DNA of 7,197 bases from an uncultured Clostridium sp. (GCA_900544905.1 UQXF01000122.1:1-7197), one strand, 5' to 3'. Shown: positions 1 to 7,079, counted from the stretch's first letter. A program made the numbers and translations. The notes: generated from the sequence alone by a model not told the origin.

Positions 1-45
1 GATGACGTCGAGTCTCGTGGGCTCGGAGATGTGTATAAGAGACAG
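1..45. other. Illumina Nextera adapter plus i7 index (assembly artefact)
   Basis: This segment is synthetic. Positions 12-45 match the Nextera read-2 transposase adapter, ending in the 19-bp mosaic end (27-45). Positions 4-11 (GACGTCGA) sit exactly where the 8-base i7 index lies in a Nextera library molecule, and positions 1-3 (GAT) match the last bases of the P7 primer before the index. From memory the index corresponds to Nextera XT N729, whose sample-sheet form is the reverse complement TCGACGTC. Genuine DNA starts at about 46. On the minus strand the flippase frame stays open through the adapter and gives the well-known artefact peptide CLLYTSPSPRD. Confidence 0.97.
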
Positions 46-1382
46 ACAATAACCGCATAAAATGCTGTTGCAAAAATCAGGGAATAAATCCCCAGCTTTG
101 CAGCTCCAATCAGCGGAACCAGTAAGAAAACATGCAGCACCAGCGCCGTTGCTGAGCTTATAACCGGAATATTCACCTTGCCAATCCCCTGCAGTACCCC
201 ATTCAGCACACTGGAAATTCCATATAATATTATGGAAATTCCTCCAAGCAAAAGCAACACTGCCACAGTATGGGTATCCTCCGCAGACAGGCTGTAATAC
301 ACAAGACGGACAATCGGTTTGCCAAGCACTGCAAACCCCACCGCACATGGCACCGTTAACACCATTGTCAGCTGCATGGACTGGGAAATCTTACGGTTAC
401 ATTCCTGTTTATTATTTGCCGCATAGGCACTGGAAACACTGGGAATAACCGCAGATGCCACCGCTGCCGCCATGGCAATAGGTACATTGGCAAGAACCAG
501 ATACATTCTGCTGTACAGACCATACTGTCCGTCAATCACCTCACCACTCATGCCCATATGCTGCAGCATTTTTTGATAGATTGTCATATCCAGCGTCACA
601 TTCACATTATAGATAAAGGAACTGAAAATAATCGGCGTTGCAATTAACAGCAGCAGCTTTACAACCTCCCGGTAAGACATCACTGAGGTAGTTGTATCCC
701 GGGATATTCTTTCCCCAAGCTCCTTCTTCTCACTGTGGAACAGGAAAATCATGTAACATAATCCGGCTACCACTGCGGCTCCGGTACCCACTGTTCCACC
801 GGCGGCTCCATATTTCGCCGTTTCATCTCCATATCCCATTGCCTCTGCCCACTGCATAAACACCAGTGCCGCCACAATGCTGACAACTGCATTAAAAATC
901 TGCTCCACTATCTGAGAGATGGAGGTGGGCACCATATTACCGTAGGCCTGGAAATATCCGCGGTATACGCTTAAAAATCCTGATAAAAAAATAGTAGGTG
1001 CCAGAATCCTCAAAGACAACACCGCATTTTCTGTCACGAAAAGGGGAGCGCAGACATAGGTGAATATCGCAGCTATTCCACCCACTACCAATACATACAG
1101 CATTGCACCGTTAAATATGCGTTTCACATTCCGGTACTCACCCTTTTCAATCCGTTCTGCCATAATCTTAGAAACCGCCGCCGGTATGCTGAAGGTCGCA
1201 ATTAATAAAATCAGCGCATAGACTGTCTGTGCTGCTCCATAATAACCGTTTCCCTCTGTGCTTAAAATATTTGCAAAGGGAATATTATATAACATTCCAA
1301 TCAATTTCGACACAATACTGGCAACCGCTAAAATGGTAGCCTGCATTGCAAAATTACCCGATATCTTTCTCTTTTTACCCAT
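46..1382 (-). CDS. MurJ/SpoVB-like polysaccharide or lipid-II flippase (MATE/MOP superfamily), 3' end missing
   Basis: This is an integral inner-membrane protein, probably a flippase moving lipid-linked envelope precursors or oligosaccharides outward. The ATG at 1382 has an AAGGA site (1390-1394) 7 nt upstream, and the frame is open for about 446 codons to the adapter junction. The N-terminus is basic (MGKKRKISGNF), then the chain is a succession of hydrophobic helices. Segments such as KLIGMLYNIPFANIL, the GYYGAAQTVYALILLIATFSIPAAVSKIMAE region and GYFQAYGNMVPTSISQIVEQ are typical of the SpoVB/MurJ-like branch of Firmicutes, whose members run to about 520-550 residues. Roughly the last 80-100 residues are therefore missing because the contig ends, not because the gene is broken. 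Residues read beyond about 446 are adapter-encoded and should be removed. The substrate cannot be told from the sequence; sporulation protein SpoVB, MurJ and O-antigen-type flippases share this fold. Confidence 0.88.
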
Positions 1383-1439
1383 ATGTCATTCCTTGTTTGT
1401 TTTCTATAGTTTCGTTCTTCTAACGCATTAAGTGATAAT

Positions 1440-1468
1440 AGTATACCACATCCGGAGATTTATTAAAA
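1440..1468 (-). promoter_or_regulatory. Probable sigma-A promoter of the flippase gene (extended -10)
   Basis: The minus strand carries TGgTATACT, an extended -10 element (-10 hexamer at 1440-1445). A poor -35 (TTTTAA, 1463-1468) lies 17 bp upstream. The predicted start near 1433 would give a leader of about 50 nt before the ATG at 1382. It sits just downstream of the hairpin terminator, so the flippase probably begins a new transcript. The -35 matches the consensus at only three bases, so the call rests mainly on the extended -10. Confidence 0.45.
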
Positions 1469-1478
1469 GCTTATGCCC

Positions 1479-1521
1479 AAAAAAGCAGGAACTTTTTACC
1501 AGAAAGTCCCTGCTCTTTTTA
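1479..1521 (-). terminator. Rho-independent terminator after the sigma/anti-sigma operon, possibly two-way
   Basis: The arms at 1484-1495 and 1503-1514 form a 12-bp stem around a 7-nt loop. On the minus strand the single imperfect position (1490/1508) becomes a G-U wobble, so the minus-strand RNA is fully paired and is followed by six U residues. On the plus strand that position is an A-C mismatch, followed by CTTTTTAT. The hairpin begins about 40 nt past the stop codon of the DUF4179 gene. Minus is the favoured direction, with weaker plus-strand activity possible. Confidence 0.82.
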
Positions 1522-1554
1522 TCTCAGTGCAGCAAAACACACAAGAATTTTATA

Positions 1555-2856
1555 TTATTGTTCGGCTCCATCAGAAAGAGGAATCACACAATCTCCAAAT
1601 TGTATTGCCGATACCCCGCCCACATTAAGATATCCGGTATAATTCACTACTATAATATACTCATCCTCCGTATCAGTAGTATATCCGGTATTATTTCCCG
1701 GAGTAAAATAGCTTCCGCCTTCATACTGTATATAAATATCCCATGGGTCTACTGCAATGTGCGTATCTGTATCCAGGTCATACCAATCCATAAATTCCAT
1801 ATATTCTCCCTGATAGGTACCCGCCTTTACCTGTTCAAAAACTTTATGTTCTTCTGCTTCTGTCAGATTCTTAGCCACCTCCAGTGGAATGCCACAAATA
1901 CCTCTCCACTCTGCCGATTCATATTCTCCTAAACCTGCTGGTCCTTTTTCCTGCTGTTCTTTACTTTGTATCAGATAGATGCCATCTGCTTTCATCAACC
2001 CCTGCTCATCTATGGTTTCTTTATCCAGATAGCAGGTGATACCTGTGGAGCTTAATTCCACTTTGTTAAGCTGAAAGATTTTCCCATACAGTGTATATTC
2101 CTTTTCAAACACATACGTCTTATTGCTCTTGTTTTCCGATTTCGGGATGGTCCAGCTTAATTCCCAGTCTCCCTCTACTATCTTATCCGGACTGGTCTGG
2201 GTATTTCCGGTAAAATTGTGAATTTTCAGGTACACGGTATCACCATTCAGATTACTATCCGGAGTGACACTGGCAGAAATATTATATATTATATACTCCA
2301 AATCTTCGCTTCCGCTCTTTGTCCCTTCTATAAAAGCGGTTTTCAGTCCTTTTCCGGTATAATCATTTTCCTTTCCGCCTTCACTAATAGTCTGGTGAGA
2401 ATTTTCAAAGGAAATTTCATAGTCCGGGTTGGTATCTGCAAGCTGCCTGGCTACCTCCTCATCCTCTGCCTGGATTTTCAAATAACAATCCAGATGATTG
2501 CCGGATGCCACAGTCTGGAGCACTTCAATCCGGATGCCGTTATCTTCCGCCACCGCATCCACTTCATTTACCAGACCTTCTTCCACCATCTTTTCCTGTG
2601 TCTGCTCGTCAGACTCTATATTATATTTTTCTGCCACATACTTATCCCACAATAAAGCTTTTGCTGCGGCTGTTGTTCCGATACAGAGTACCACACAGGC
2701 TGCCACCGGAGCCGCATACCTTACAAAAGATTTCTGTTTTCCCATGCTTCCATGTCCGCCTGCTTTTCTTCCCTCCTCCAATACCTGCTGCTTCATCTCA
2801 TCCGTAAATTTCATATGATGCAGGCTGTTATCCATTATATTCTTTAATTCATTCAT
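1555..2856 (-). CDS. DUF4179-type membrane protein, probable anti-sigma factor
   Basis: This 433-residue single-pass membrane protein has a cytoplasmic N-terminal segment of about 43 residues, a helix at about residues 44-68 (AAPVAACVVLCIGTTAAA) and a roughly 365-residue extracytoplasmic part rich in acidic and aromatic residues. The layout and the N-terminus (HHMKFTDEMKQQVL) resemble DUF4179 proteins, which are commonly encoded after ECF sigma factors in Clostridia. The inferred role is to hold the partner sigma factor at the membrane and release it on an envelope signal. No zinc-binding HxxxCxxC anti-sigma motif is present. The ATG at 2856 overlaps the sigma stop codon by 8 nt (ATGAATGA), and its GGAGG site (2866-2870) lies inside the sigma gene, so translation is probably coupled. 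The C-terminal region is not recognised beyond the family level and the inducing signal is unknown. Confidence 0.82.
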   Translation of the reverse strand: MNELKNIMDNSLHHMKFTDEMKQQVLEEGRKAGGHGSMGKQKSFVRYAAPVAACVVLCIGTTAAAKALLWDKYVAEKYNIESDEQTQEKMVEEGLVNEVDAVAEDNGIRIEVLQTVASGNHLDCYLKIQAEDEEVARQLADTNPDYEISFENSHQTISEGGKENDYTGKGLKTAFIEGTKSGSEDLEYIIYNISASVTPDSNLNGDTVYLKIHNFTGNTQTSPDKIVEGDWELSWTIPKSENKSNKTYVFEKEYTLYGKIFQLNKVELSSTGITCYLDKETIDEQGLMKADGIYLIQSKEQQEKGPAGLGEYESAEWRGICGIPLEVAKNLTEAEEHKVFEQVKAGTYQGEYMEFMDWYDLDTDTHIAVDPWDIYIQYEGGSYFTPGNNTGYTTDTEDEYIIVVNYTGYLNVGGVSAIQFGDCVIPLSDGAEQ

Positions 2857-3355
2857 AACAAAACACCTCCGCTAATTCCGGTTTTAATTTTTTTCTTCCC
2901 CTGACCAGCCTTGCCTTAATCGTGGACTCCTTTTCATTTAACAGACTGGCAATTTCCGGGATTGTGAGTTCCTGGTAATAGTACAGCAGAATAACCTCCC
3001 TGTACTTTGTGGATAGCTTTCCAATCTCAGCTAACACCATCTGCCTGTCTAAAAAGGTGTCATAGTGTTCAGTGGTATCCACCTCTGTAATTTCTTTGTC
3101 AGAACGGCATTTCCACCAATGGGTCCGCATCTGGTTTTTGCATAGATTAATGGCAATTTTTAATATCCATGTCTTAATAGATGCCTTATTTTGAAATTCT
3201 TCATAATGCTCGTATACTTTAATAAAGGTCTCCTGTGCCACATCTTCTGCCAGCTGGTAATCATGCAGATAGATATAACACATCCGCAGGACACTGTCGC
3301 CATATTCATCCATAAGAATGGTAAGCTGCTTTTCGATATCTTCGTTTTGCTCCAT
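2849..3355 (-). CDS. ECF-type RNA polymerase sigma factor
   Basis: This 168-residue sigma-70-family factor directs RNA polymerase to its own class of promoters. Region 2 spans about residues 17-80 and contains LAEDVAQETFIKVYEHYEEF and the -10-binding segment KTWILKIAINLCKNQMR. A short linker follows, then region 4 at about 109-162 with YREVILLYYYQELTIPEIA and a helix-turn-helix ending STIKARLVRGRKKLK. There is no region 1 or 3, as is usual for ECF factors. The start at 3355 is chosen because GGAGG (3365-3369) lies 9 nt upstream. A longer reading from 3388 would put this ribosome site inside the coding region and overlap the predicted promoter -10. The gene overlaps the probable anti-sigma gene by 8 nt. 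An ECF-like promoter just upstream suggests self-activation. Confidence 0.93.
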   Translation of the reverse strand: MEQNEDIEKQLTILMDEYGDSVLRMCYIYLHDYQLAEDVAQETFIKVYEHYEEFQNKASIKTWILKIAINLCKNQMRTHWWKCRSDKEITEVDTTEHYDTFLDRQMVLAEIGKLSTKYREVILLYYYQELTIPEIASLLNEKESTIKARLVRGRKKLKPELAEVFCYE

Positions 3356-3378
3356 ACTCTCTTGCCTCCTTTCACTAA

Positions 3379-3408
3379 TTAGACACAACCGACCGCAAAA
3401 AAGTTACA
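3379..3408 (-). promoter_or_regulatory. ECF-sigma-type promoter, probably autoregulatory
   Basis: The minus strand has TGTAAC (3403-3408) followed by a T-run, an 18-bp gap and GTCTAA (3379-3384). This matches the 'AAC' -35 and 'GTC' -10 pattern that ECF sigma factors commonly recognise. The predicted start near 3373 gives a very short leader that begins at or just before the GGAGG ribosome site (3365-3369). Its position directly ahead of the sigma gene is what an autoregulated ECF operon would show. Recognition by this particular sigma factor is inferred. Confidence 0.65.
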
Positions 3409-3445
3409 TTTTTTGCAAAGACTGCATACACGCGGAAAAAGAGTC

Positions 3446-3495
3446 AAAAAAAGAGTGCCCCAAAAGTCATGGAAAAACTTTAGAGACACTCTTTT
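3446..3495 (-). terminator. Rho-independent terminator of the hydratase gene
   Basis: The arms at 3449-3461 and 3483-3495 form a 13-bp stem. On the minus strand RNA, TCTC opposite GGGG pairs through alternating C-G and U-G pairs. An inner AAAGT/ACTTT stem and a 10-nt loop continue the hairpin, and a run of about seven U residues follows. It starts 15 nt after the hydratase stop codon and ends before the ECF promoter, so it insulates the sigma operon from hydratase transcription. Confidence 0.85.
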
Positions 3496-3509
3496 CTCAC
3501 ACATATATC

Positions 3510-5792
3510 CTATCTGCGGTTATAATTTATCAGACAGCCCTTTAAGATAATCTCTCTCTCATCATCTGTCAAATCCCCTAAATGGAAGGTCAGCTCTCTC
3601 ATATCCTTATTCACCACATATGCTTTGATATCGTCATTCTTTTCCTTTACCGCCTTCGCAATATCCGGAATAAAGATATAGTCATCAATGTCAAATGCAT
3701 AATCCTCCGGCATAAGGAATGGAAGCATTCCCCAGTTAATCAGATTAGAACGGTATCTCTTCGTTGCGTATTCCTTCGCAACATTTGCCCAGCCGCCAAG
3801 CACCTTCTGACAGGAAGCTGCCTGTTCACGGGCAGAACCATCTCCCGGCTTTACCGCAAAAATAGTAGAACCAACTCCTGTATTGTCATGGTTAACCTCC
3901 GGGAAGGTCTCCTTAATCTTATGCATGATTTCCTTCATCTCCGGATATGCTTCACCCATGCATTTCCCTTCTTCTCTTACTTTCTCCACTGCCTGGATTG
4001 CCTTGGCACGTCCCACATATTCAGGGTCCTTGCGGGATAAGGTAAACTCTGCCAGTCCCAATGGATTGGAGCGGTAAGAAGAGGTCTCTCCGGAAGGAAT
4101 CAGCTCATCCGTGGTAGTCACCGGGTCATTGATAACGGAGGCAACCTTCAAAAGCAGATTATCTGTCAATGCCACCATGGCAGGCCAGTCCTTAATATTC
4201 GGGCCAAATTTAATCTCCACGCTTGGGTCTGCTTTTCCCACACCATTATAAACACGGTTCTCATAAATAGACTTGTCAAAATAATATTTTGGATTGCTGT
4301 AATTAACATCTATATCTGTTGCTGCGGTTAGATATCCCTTATTTGCAGCGGTTGCCGCAATGGAACGGGCATCCATCAAAGCCACAGAAGATATCTGACC
4401 ATTCTGAACCTTAGAGCCTTCACGGTTCGGGAAGTTTCTGGTGGAATGACGGATGGAAAATGCATTATTAGCCGGTGTATCACCAGCACCAAAGCATGGT
4501 CCGCAGAATGCAGTTTTCACAATGGCACCGGTGCCAATCAAATCTGCCAACTTTCCATTCTTTGCCAGCTCCATATAAATCGGAGTTGAAGCCGGATATA
4601 CGCTCAGTGTAAATTCATCTGCACCAATGCTTGTTCCCTTCAGGATATCCGCCGCTGCACAGATATTTTCAAAACCGCCGCCTGCACAGCCTGCAATAAT
4701 TCCCTGGTCTACATATAACCTGCCGTCACGTACCTTGTCCTTTAATGTAAAGTCTACCTTTCCATCCAGACTGACTAATGCACGCTTCTCGCAGTCTTCC
4801 AGAATATCCATGAGATTTGCATTTAACTCTTCAATGGTATAGGTGTTACTTGGGTGGAACGGCATGGCAATCATCGGTTTTACCTTGCTTAAATCCACGT
4901 ATACGAGACCATCATAATAGGTAACAGCACCAGGATTTAACTTTTTATAGGCTTCTCCCCTGCCATGAATCTCATAGAATTCCTTAACCTTATCGTCGGT
5001 TTTCCAGATGGAAGACAGGCAGGTCGTCTCTGTAGTCATTACATCAATACCAATTCTATAGTCTGCACTTAAATTATCTACACCAGGACCAACAAATTCC
5101 ATTACTTTATTCTTAACATATCCATTTGCAAACACGGCTCCGATAATGGCAAGGGCAACGTCCTGTGGTCCCACGCCCGGCTCCGGCTTACCATCTAAGT
5201 AAATTCCCACAACACCCGGCATCTTAACATCATATGTCTGGCAAAGCAGCTGTTTTACAAGCTCACCGCCTCCTTCACCGATTGCCATGGTTCCCAGTGC
5301 ACCATAACGTGTATGGGAATCGGAACCCAGTATCATTGCACCGCATTCTGCAAGCATCTCTCTGGCATACTGATGAATAACTGCCTGATGAGGAGGAACA
5401 TATACTCCACCATATTTTTTTGCACAGGAAAGTCCGAACATATGGTCATCCTCATTGATGGTTCCACCCACTGCACATAAGGAATTATGGCAATTGGTCA
5501 GTACATACGGAATCGGGAATTTTTCCAGTCCGGATGCCCTGGCTGTCTGGATAATCCCTACAAAAGTAATATCATGGGATGTCAGTTTATCAAATTTAAT
5601 CTGGAGCTTATCCATATTGTCTGAAGTATTATGCTCTTTGAGAATATGATAAGCCATTGTATTCTTAGCTGCCTCTTCCTTTGAAACAACACTTCCTGTC
5701 TTACTCTTTAGAATCTCTTCCTGATTTGCACCATCTTCAATGATATCCATACCATTCACAAGATAAGCGCCGCCTTCATATAATTTAATCAC
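3510..5792 (-). CDS. Aconitase-superfamily [4Fe-4S] hydratase
   Basis: This 760-residue cytoplasmic hydro-lyase has the aconitase layout. The large Fe-S domain spans about residues 60-510 and the swivel domain follows to the C-terminus. Candidate cluster ligands are Cys369 (AGCAGGGFENIC) and Cys430 and Cys433 (FCGPCFGAGD), matching the one-plus-CxxC pattern of aconitases. Other signatures are GSDSH (156-160), RNFPNREGSK (452-461) and GSAREQAAS (652-660), which aligns with the GSSREHAA segment holding the catalytic serine of aconitase. The segment TNCHNSLC (99-106) is unlike the usual CDH. These spellings recall the YbhJ-like 'hydratase' subgroup (about 750 residues), so the substrate may be citrate/aconitate or a related acid. 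The start is GTG at 5792, with AAGGAGG (5801-5807) 8 nt upstream. An upstream ATG at 5849 lies inside the promoter and is rejected. The gene appears monocistronic. Confidence 0.9.
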   Translation of the reverse strand: MIKLYEGGAYLVNGMDIIEDGANQEEILKSKTGSVVSKEEAAKNTMAYHILKEHNTSDNMDKLQIKFDKLTSHDITFVGIIQTARASGLEKFPIPYVLTNCHNSLCAVGGTINEDDHMFGLSCAKKYGGVYVPPHQAVIHQYAREMLAECGAMILGSDSHTRYGALGTMAIGEGGGELVKQLLCQTYDVKMPGVVGIYLDGKPEPGVGPQDVALAIIGAVFANGYVKNKVMEFVGPGVDNLSADYRIGIDVMTTETTCLSSIWKTDDKVKEFYEIHGRGEAYKKLNPGAVTYYDGLVYVDLSKVKPMIAMPFHPSNTYTIEELNANLMDILEDCEKRALVSLDGKVDFTLKDKVRDGRLYVDQGIIAGCAGGGFENICAAADILKGTSIGADEFTLSVYPASTPIYMELAKNGKLADLIGTGAIVKTAFCGPCFGAGDTPANNAFSIRHSTRNFPNREGSKVQNGQISSVALMDARSIAATAANKGYLTAATDIDVNYSNPKYYFDKSIYENRVYNGVGKADPSVEIKFGPNIKDWPAMVALTDNLLLKVASVINDPVTTTDELIPSGETSSYRSNPLGLAEFTLSRKDPEYVGRAKAIQAVEKVREEGKCMGEAYPEMKEIMHKIKETFPEVNHDNTGVGSTIFAVKPGDGSAREQAASCQKVLGGWANVAKEYATKRYRSNLINWGMLPFLMPEDYAFDIDDYIFIPDIAKAVKEKNDDIKAYVVNKDMRELTFHLGDLTDDEREIILKGCLINYNRR

Positions 5793-5839
5793 GGGTTTAT
5801 CCTCCTTGCTTCTTATATTGTATAAACTAAACCAGAAAT

Positions 5840-5868
5840 ATTGTAGCATAACACCACTGACTTTTCAA
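5840..5868 (-). promoter_or_regulatory. Sigma-A promoter of the hydratase gene
   Basis: The minus strand reads TTGAAA (5863-5868), a 17-bp spacer and TGcTACAAT, an extended -10 with its hexamer at 5840-5845. Each hexamer differs from consensus at one position and the spacer length is ideal. Transcription would start near 5833 and leave a leader of about 40 nt with a strong ribosome site. This promoter also excludes the longer hydratase reading frame from 5849. Confidence 0.8.
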
Positions 5869-5873
5869 ATAAT

Positions 5874-5895
5874 TTAGGTTTAATATGTTAGGTTT
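5874..5895 (-). repeat. Paired direct repeat AAACCTAA upstream of the hydratase promoter
   Basis: Two identical 8-mers, AAACCTAA on the minus strand (5888-5895 and 5874-5881), are separated by 6 nt, giving a 14-nt period. They end 5 nt before the -35 hexamer of the hydratase promoter and begin 1 nt after the transglutaminase stop codon. The position would suit an activator or repressor site, but the region is A+T-rich and the repeat is short, so chance is possible. Confidence 0.35.
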
Positions 5896-5896
5896 C

Positions 5897-6727
5897 TTAT
5901 CTTATTTTTCCAAGATTGTAGGAATGCCTTGCTTTTTTCAGAGAGGACAGCCATTTTGATTTTGGTCTCTTATGTCCCGGAAAATCCTTATCTGCCTTCA
6001 GAAAATACCGGTATCCTCCTCCTGCATCGTCCCATGTCACATCGACATTGTACCAGACAGAGTTGATTTTCACCATGTTCCAGGCGTGATTCTTTCCCTT
6101 GATATAGATACATGGAATGTTCATCTCCTGCATAAGCCGCTGGTATGCCAGTGCATAGGACATACAGATACCCTTTCCCCTGGTAAATGCATGATAGGGA
6201 CTGTAATACCGGTCATCATACCGCATATGCCGCACCAGATAATCATGGGCTTTCTTTGCCCTTGCCGCGCGGCTTCCCTTCCGGTACTTCCTCGCAATGG
6301 AGCGGGCTATTCTGTCAATTTTCTTCTCCTGTTTCTTTGTGGTCAGATAATTAAACTGAAAGGTTACATACTTAGGGTTCGTTCCCCGTACTGCAATGCA
6401 TGTACCGGACAAAATTCCTGTTATGTAACCGTTCTTTGCTGCCAGCTTATCCATAAAATCCCTGTAAGATGCCGACCGTCTCCGGTAACGGATAAAATCC
6501 CCTTCAATTCCCGGATAATAAAACGCAAAGGAAGACTGGTGCCGCTTCATTCCGGATATCAGCCTGCCTATCATTACCTTTTCATTCTTCACCACCACCA
6601 CATTGTCCGGCAAAGCAGTCTCCTTCGCACATGCACATGTGGATAATCCGGCACCCCCTGCTAAAATCGAAATCACCATGAAAATAAGAAAAAACCTTGT
6701 CCGTATCCTGTTCCAGCCACCCTGCAT
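5897..6727 (-). CDS. Exported transglutaminase-like (papain-fold) protein
   Basis: This 276-residue protein has a signal peptide: basic WNRIRTR, then hydrophobic FFLIFMVISILAGGAGL, with a plausible signal-peptidase cut after ACA34. The catalytic triad of the transglutaminase-like family is visible as Cys188 in GKGICMSYA, His214 in KNHAWN and Asp229 in YNVDVTWDD. Bacterial members of this family are mostly cysteine proteases or amidases, and some are crosslinking enzymes; the substrate is not evident. The mature chain is strongly basic, with a Lys/Arg-rich linker before the catalytic part (about 131-160) and a basic tail, which may favour binding to the anionic cell wall. The start is ATG at 6727, because GGAGGG (6735-6740) lies 7 nt upstream; the ATG at 6742 overlaps that site. 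LSTC31 is only a poor lipobox because of Thr at -1. No hairpin follows the stop codon, so readthrough into the hydratase gene is possible. Confidence 0.87.
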   Translation of the reverse strand: MQGGWNRIRTRFFLIFMVISILAGGAGLSTCACAKETALPDNVVVVKNEKVMIGRLISGMKRHQSSFAFYYPGIEGDFIRYRRRSASYRDFMDKLAAKNGYITGILSGTCIAVRGTNPKYVTFQFNYLTTKKQEKKIDRIARSIARKYRKGSRAARAKKAHDYLVRHMRYDDRYYSPYHAFTRGKGICMSYALAYQRLMQEMNIPCIYIKGKNHAWNMVKINSVWYNVDVTWDDAGGGYRYFLKADKDFPGHKRPKSKWLSSLKKARHSYNLGKIR

Positions 6728-6820
6728 AATACATCCCTCCATATACTTATATTCCAGTCTTCAGCTGCTTTTAGCATAGCATATGTGATGTACCATTATC
6801 GGGACACACTTTCCTATAGA

Positions 6821-6854
6821 ATAAAAAAAACCGTTAATACGAAATTAACGGTTT
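6821..6854 (-). terminator. Rho-independent terminator of the small regulator gene
   Basis: A perfect 11-bp inverted repeat (6828-6838 and 6844-6854) encloses a 5-nt loop. On the minus strand it is followed by a T-run (the genomic A-run at 6823-6830). The hairpin begins at the last base of the regulator's TGA stop codon, so terminator and gene end are fused. The plus-strand side has no U-run, so it acts only on minus-strand transcription. Confidence 0.88.
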
Positions 6855-7045
6855 CACATTATATGGTCACTGATTTCCTCCGGTTCTATTCCCAGATAAA
6901 CACATAGCGACAGAAACTCATCTGCCTTTAACTCCTTCTCTTCCCTGACAAGCTGTTCCATATTTATTCCCACATCATTCTCCACCTGTTTCACCGGAAT
7001 ATGATGACGGTTCATATGTGCCAGCAGATATTTTTCTGTCTTCAT
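6854..7045 (-). CDS. Small XRE/Cro-like helix-turn-helix regulator
   Basis: This is a 63-residue protein made almost entirely of a predicted five-helix Cro/C1-type fold. Helix 1 is about residues 4-14, helices 2-3 are PVKQVENDVGI and NMEQLVREEKEL (about 17-38), helix 4 is ADEFLSLCVYLGI (41-53) and helix 5 is PEEISDHI. The DEFLSLCVYLGIEPEEI pattern closely resembles the C-terminal half of XRE domains. It has no sensor or oligomerisation domain. The ATG at 7045 follows GGAGGG (7053-7058) by 7 nt. Its promoter contains two inverted-repeat sites, which suggests that it represses itself. A hairpin overlapping its stop codon ends the transcript, so it is monocistronic. The HTH assignment is by pattern; no close family member is recognised. 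Confidence 0.68.
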   Translation of the reverse strand: MKTEKYLLAHMNRHHIPVKQVENDVGINMEQLVREEKELKADEFLSLCVYLGIEPEEISDHIM

Positions 7046-7062
7046 AAGAATTCCCTCCTACA

Positions 7063-7079
7063 TTCTACCATTTATAGAA
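7063..7079. promoter_or_regulatory. Downstream operator-like inverted repeat (TTCTA-N7-TAGAA)
   Basis: This 17-bp element has perfect 5-bp arms and a 7-nt centre. It lies between the predicted transcription start (near 7092) and the ribosome site of the small regulator. It repeats the half-sites and spacing of the element at 7105-7121, with centres 42 bp apart, about four helical turns. It is probably a second binding site for the same protein. Confidence 0.55.

Noticed and set aside
30..45. A possible transposon end (mosaic end) as a natural mobile element
   Set aside because: The mosaic end is followed outward by the commercial adapter and index sequence, so it comes from library preparation.
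1432..1932. Open plus-strand frame of 166 codons opposite the DUF4179 gene
   Set aside because: It begins in the flippase promoter, crosses the hairpin terminator, lacks a ribosome site and has no recognisable family; it is a shadow of the minus-strand gene.
3356..3388. An 11-residue N-terminal extension of the sigma factor from ATG 3388
   Set aside because: It contains the ribosome site of the inner start and overlaps the ECF promoter -10; the extension resembles no sigma-factor N-terminus.
5793..5849. A 19-residue N-terminal extension of the hydratase starting at ATG 5849
   Set aside because: It overlaps the promoter and lies upstream of the predicted transcript start, whereas GTG 5792 has a strong AAGGAGG site at the right distance.
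5972..6646. Open plus-strand frame of 224 codons opposite the transglutaminase-like gene
   Set aside because: Its composition is unusual for a protein, no ribosome site precedes it, and the opposite strand encodes a clear catalytic triad.
6728..6742. Start of the transglutaminase-like gene at ATG 6742
   Set aside because: That ATG overlaps the GGAGGG ribosome site that serves the ATG at 6727.
6774..6800. Possible promoter of the transglutaminase-like gene (TATGCT near 6774, or GATAAT at 6795-6800)
   Set aside because: Neither has an acceptable -35 at 16-18 bp, so no promoter is called, although the terminator upstream means that one should exist here.
6811..6821. TTCTATAGGAA (minus strand), resembling the TTCTA/TAGAA half-sites
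   Set aside because: One arm is imperfect and the spacing differs from the two 17-bp operators, so it is likely a chance match beside the A-run.
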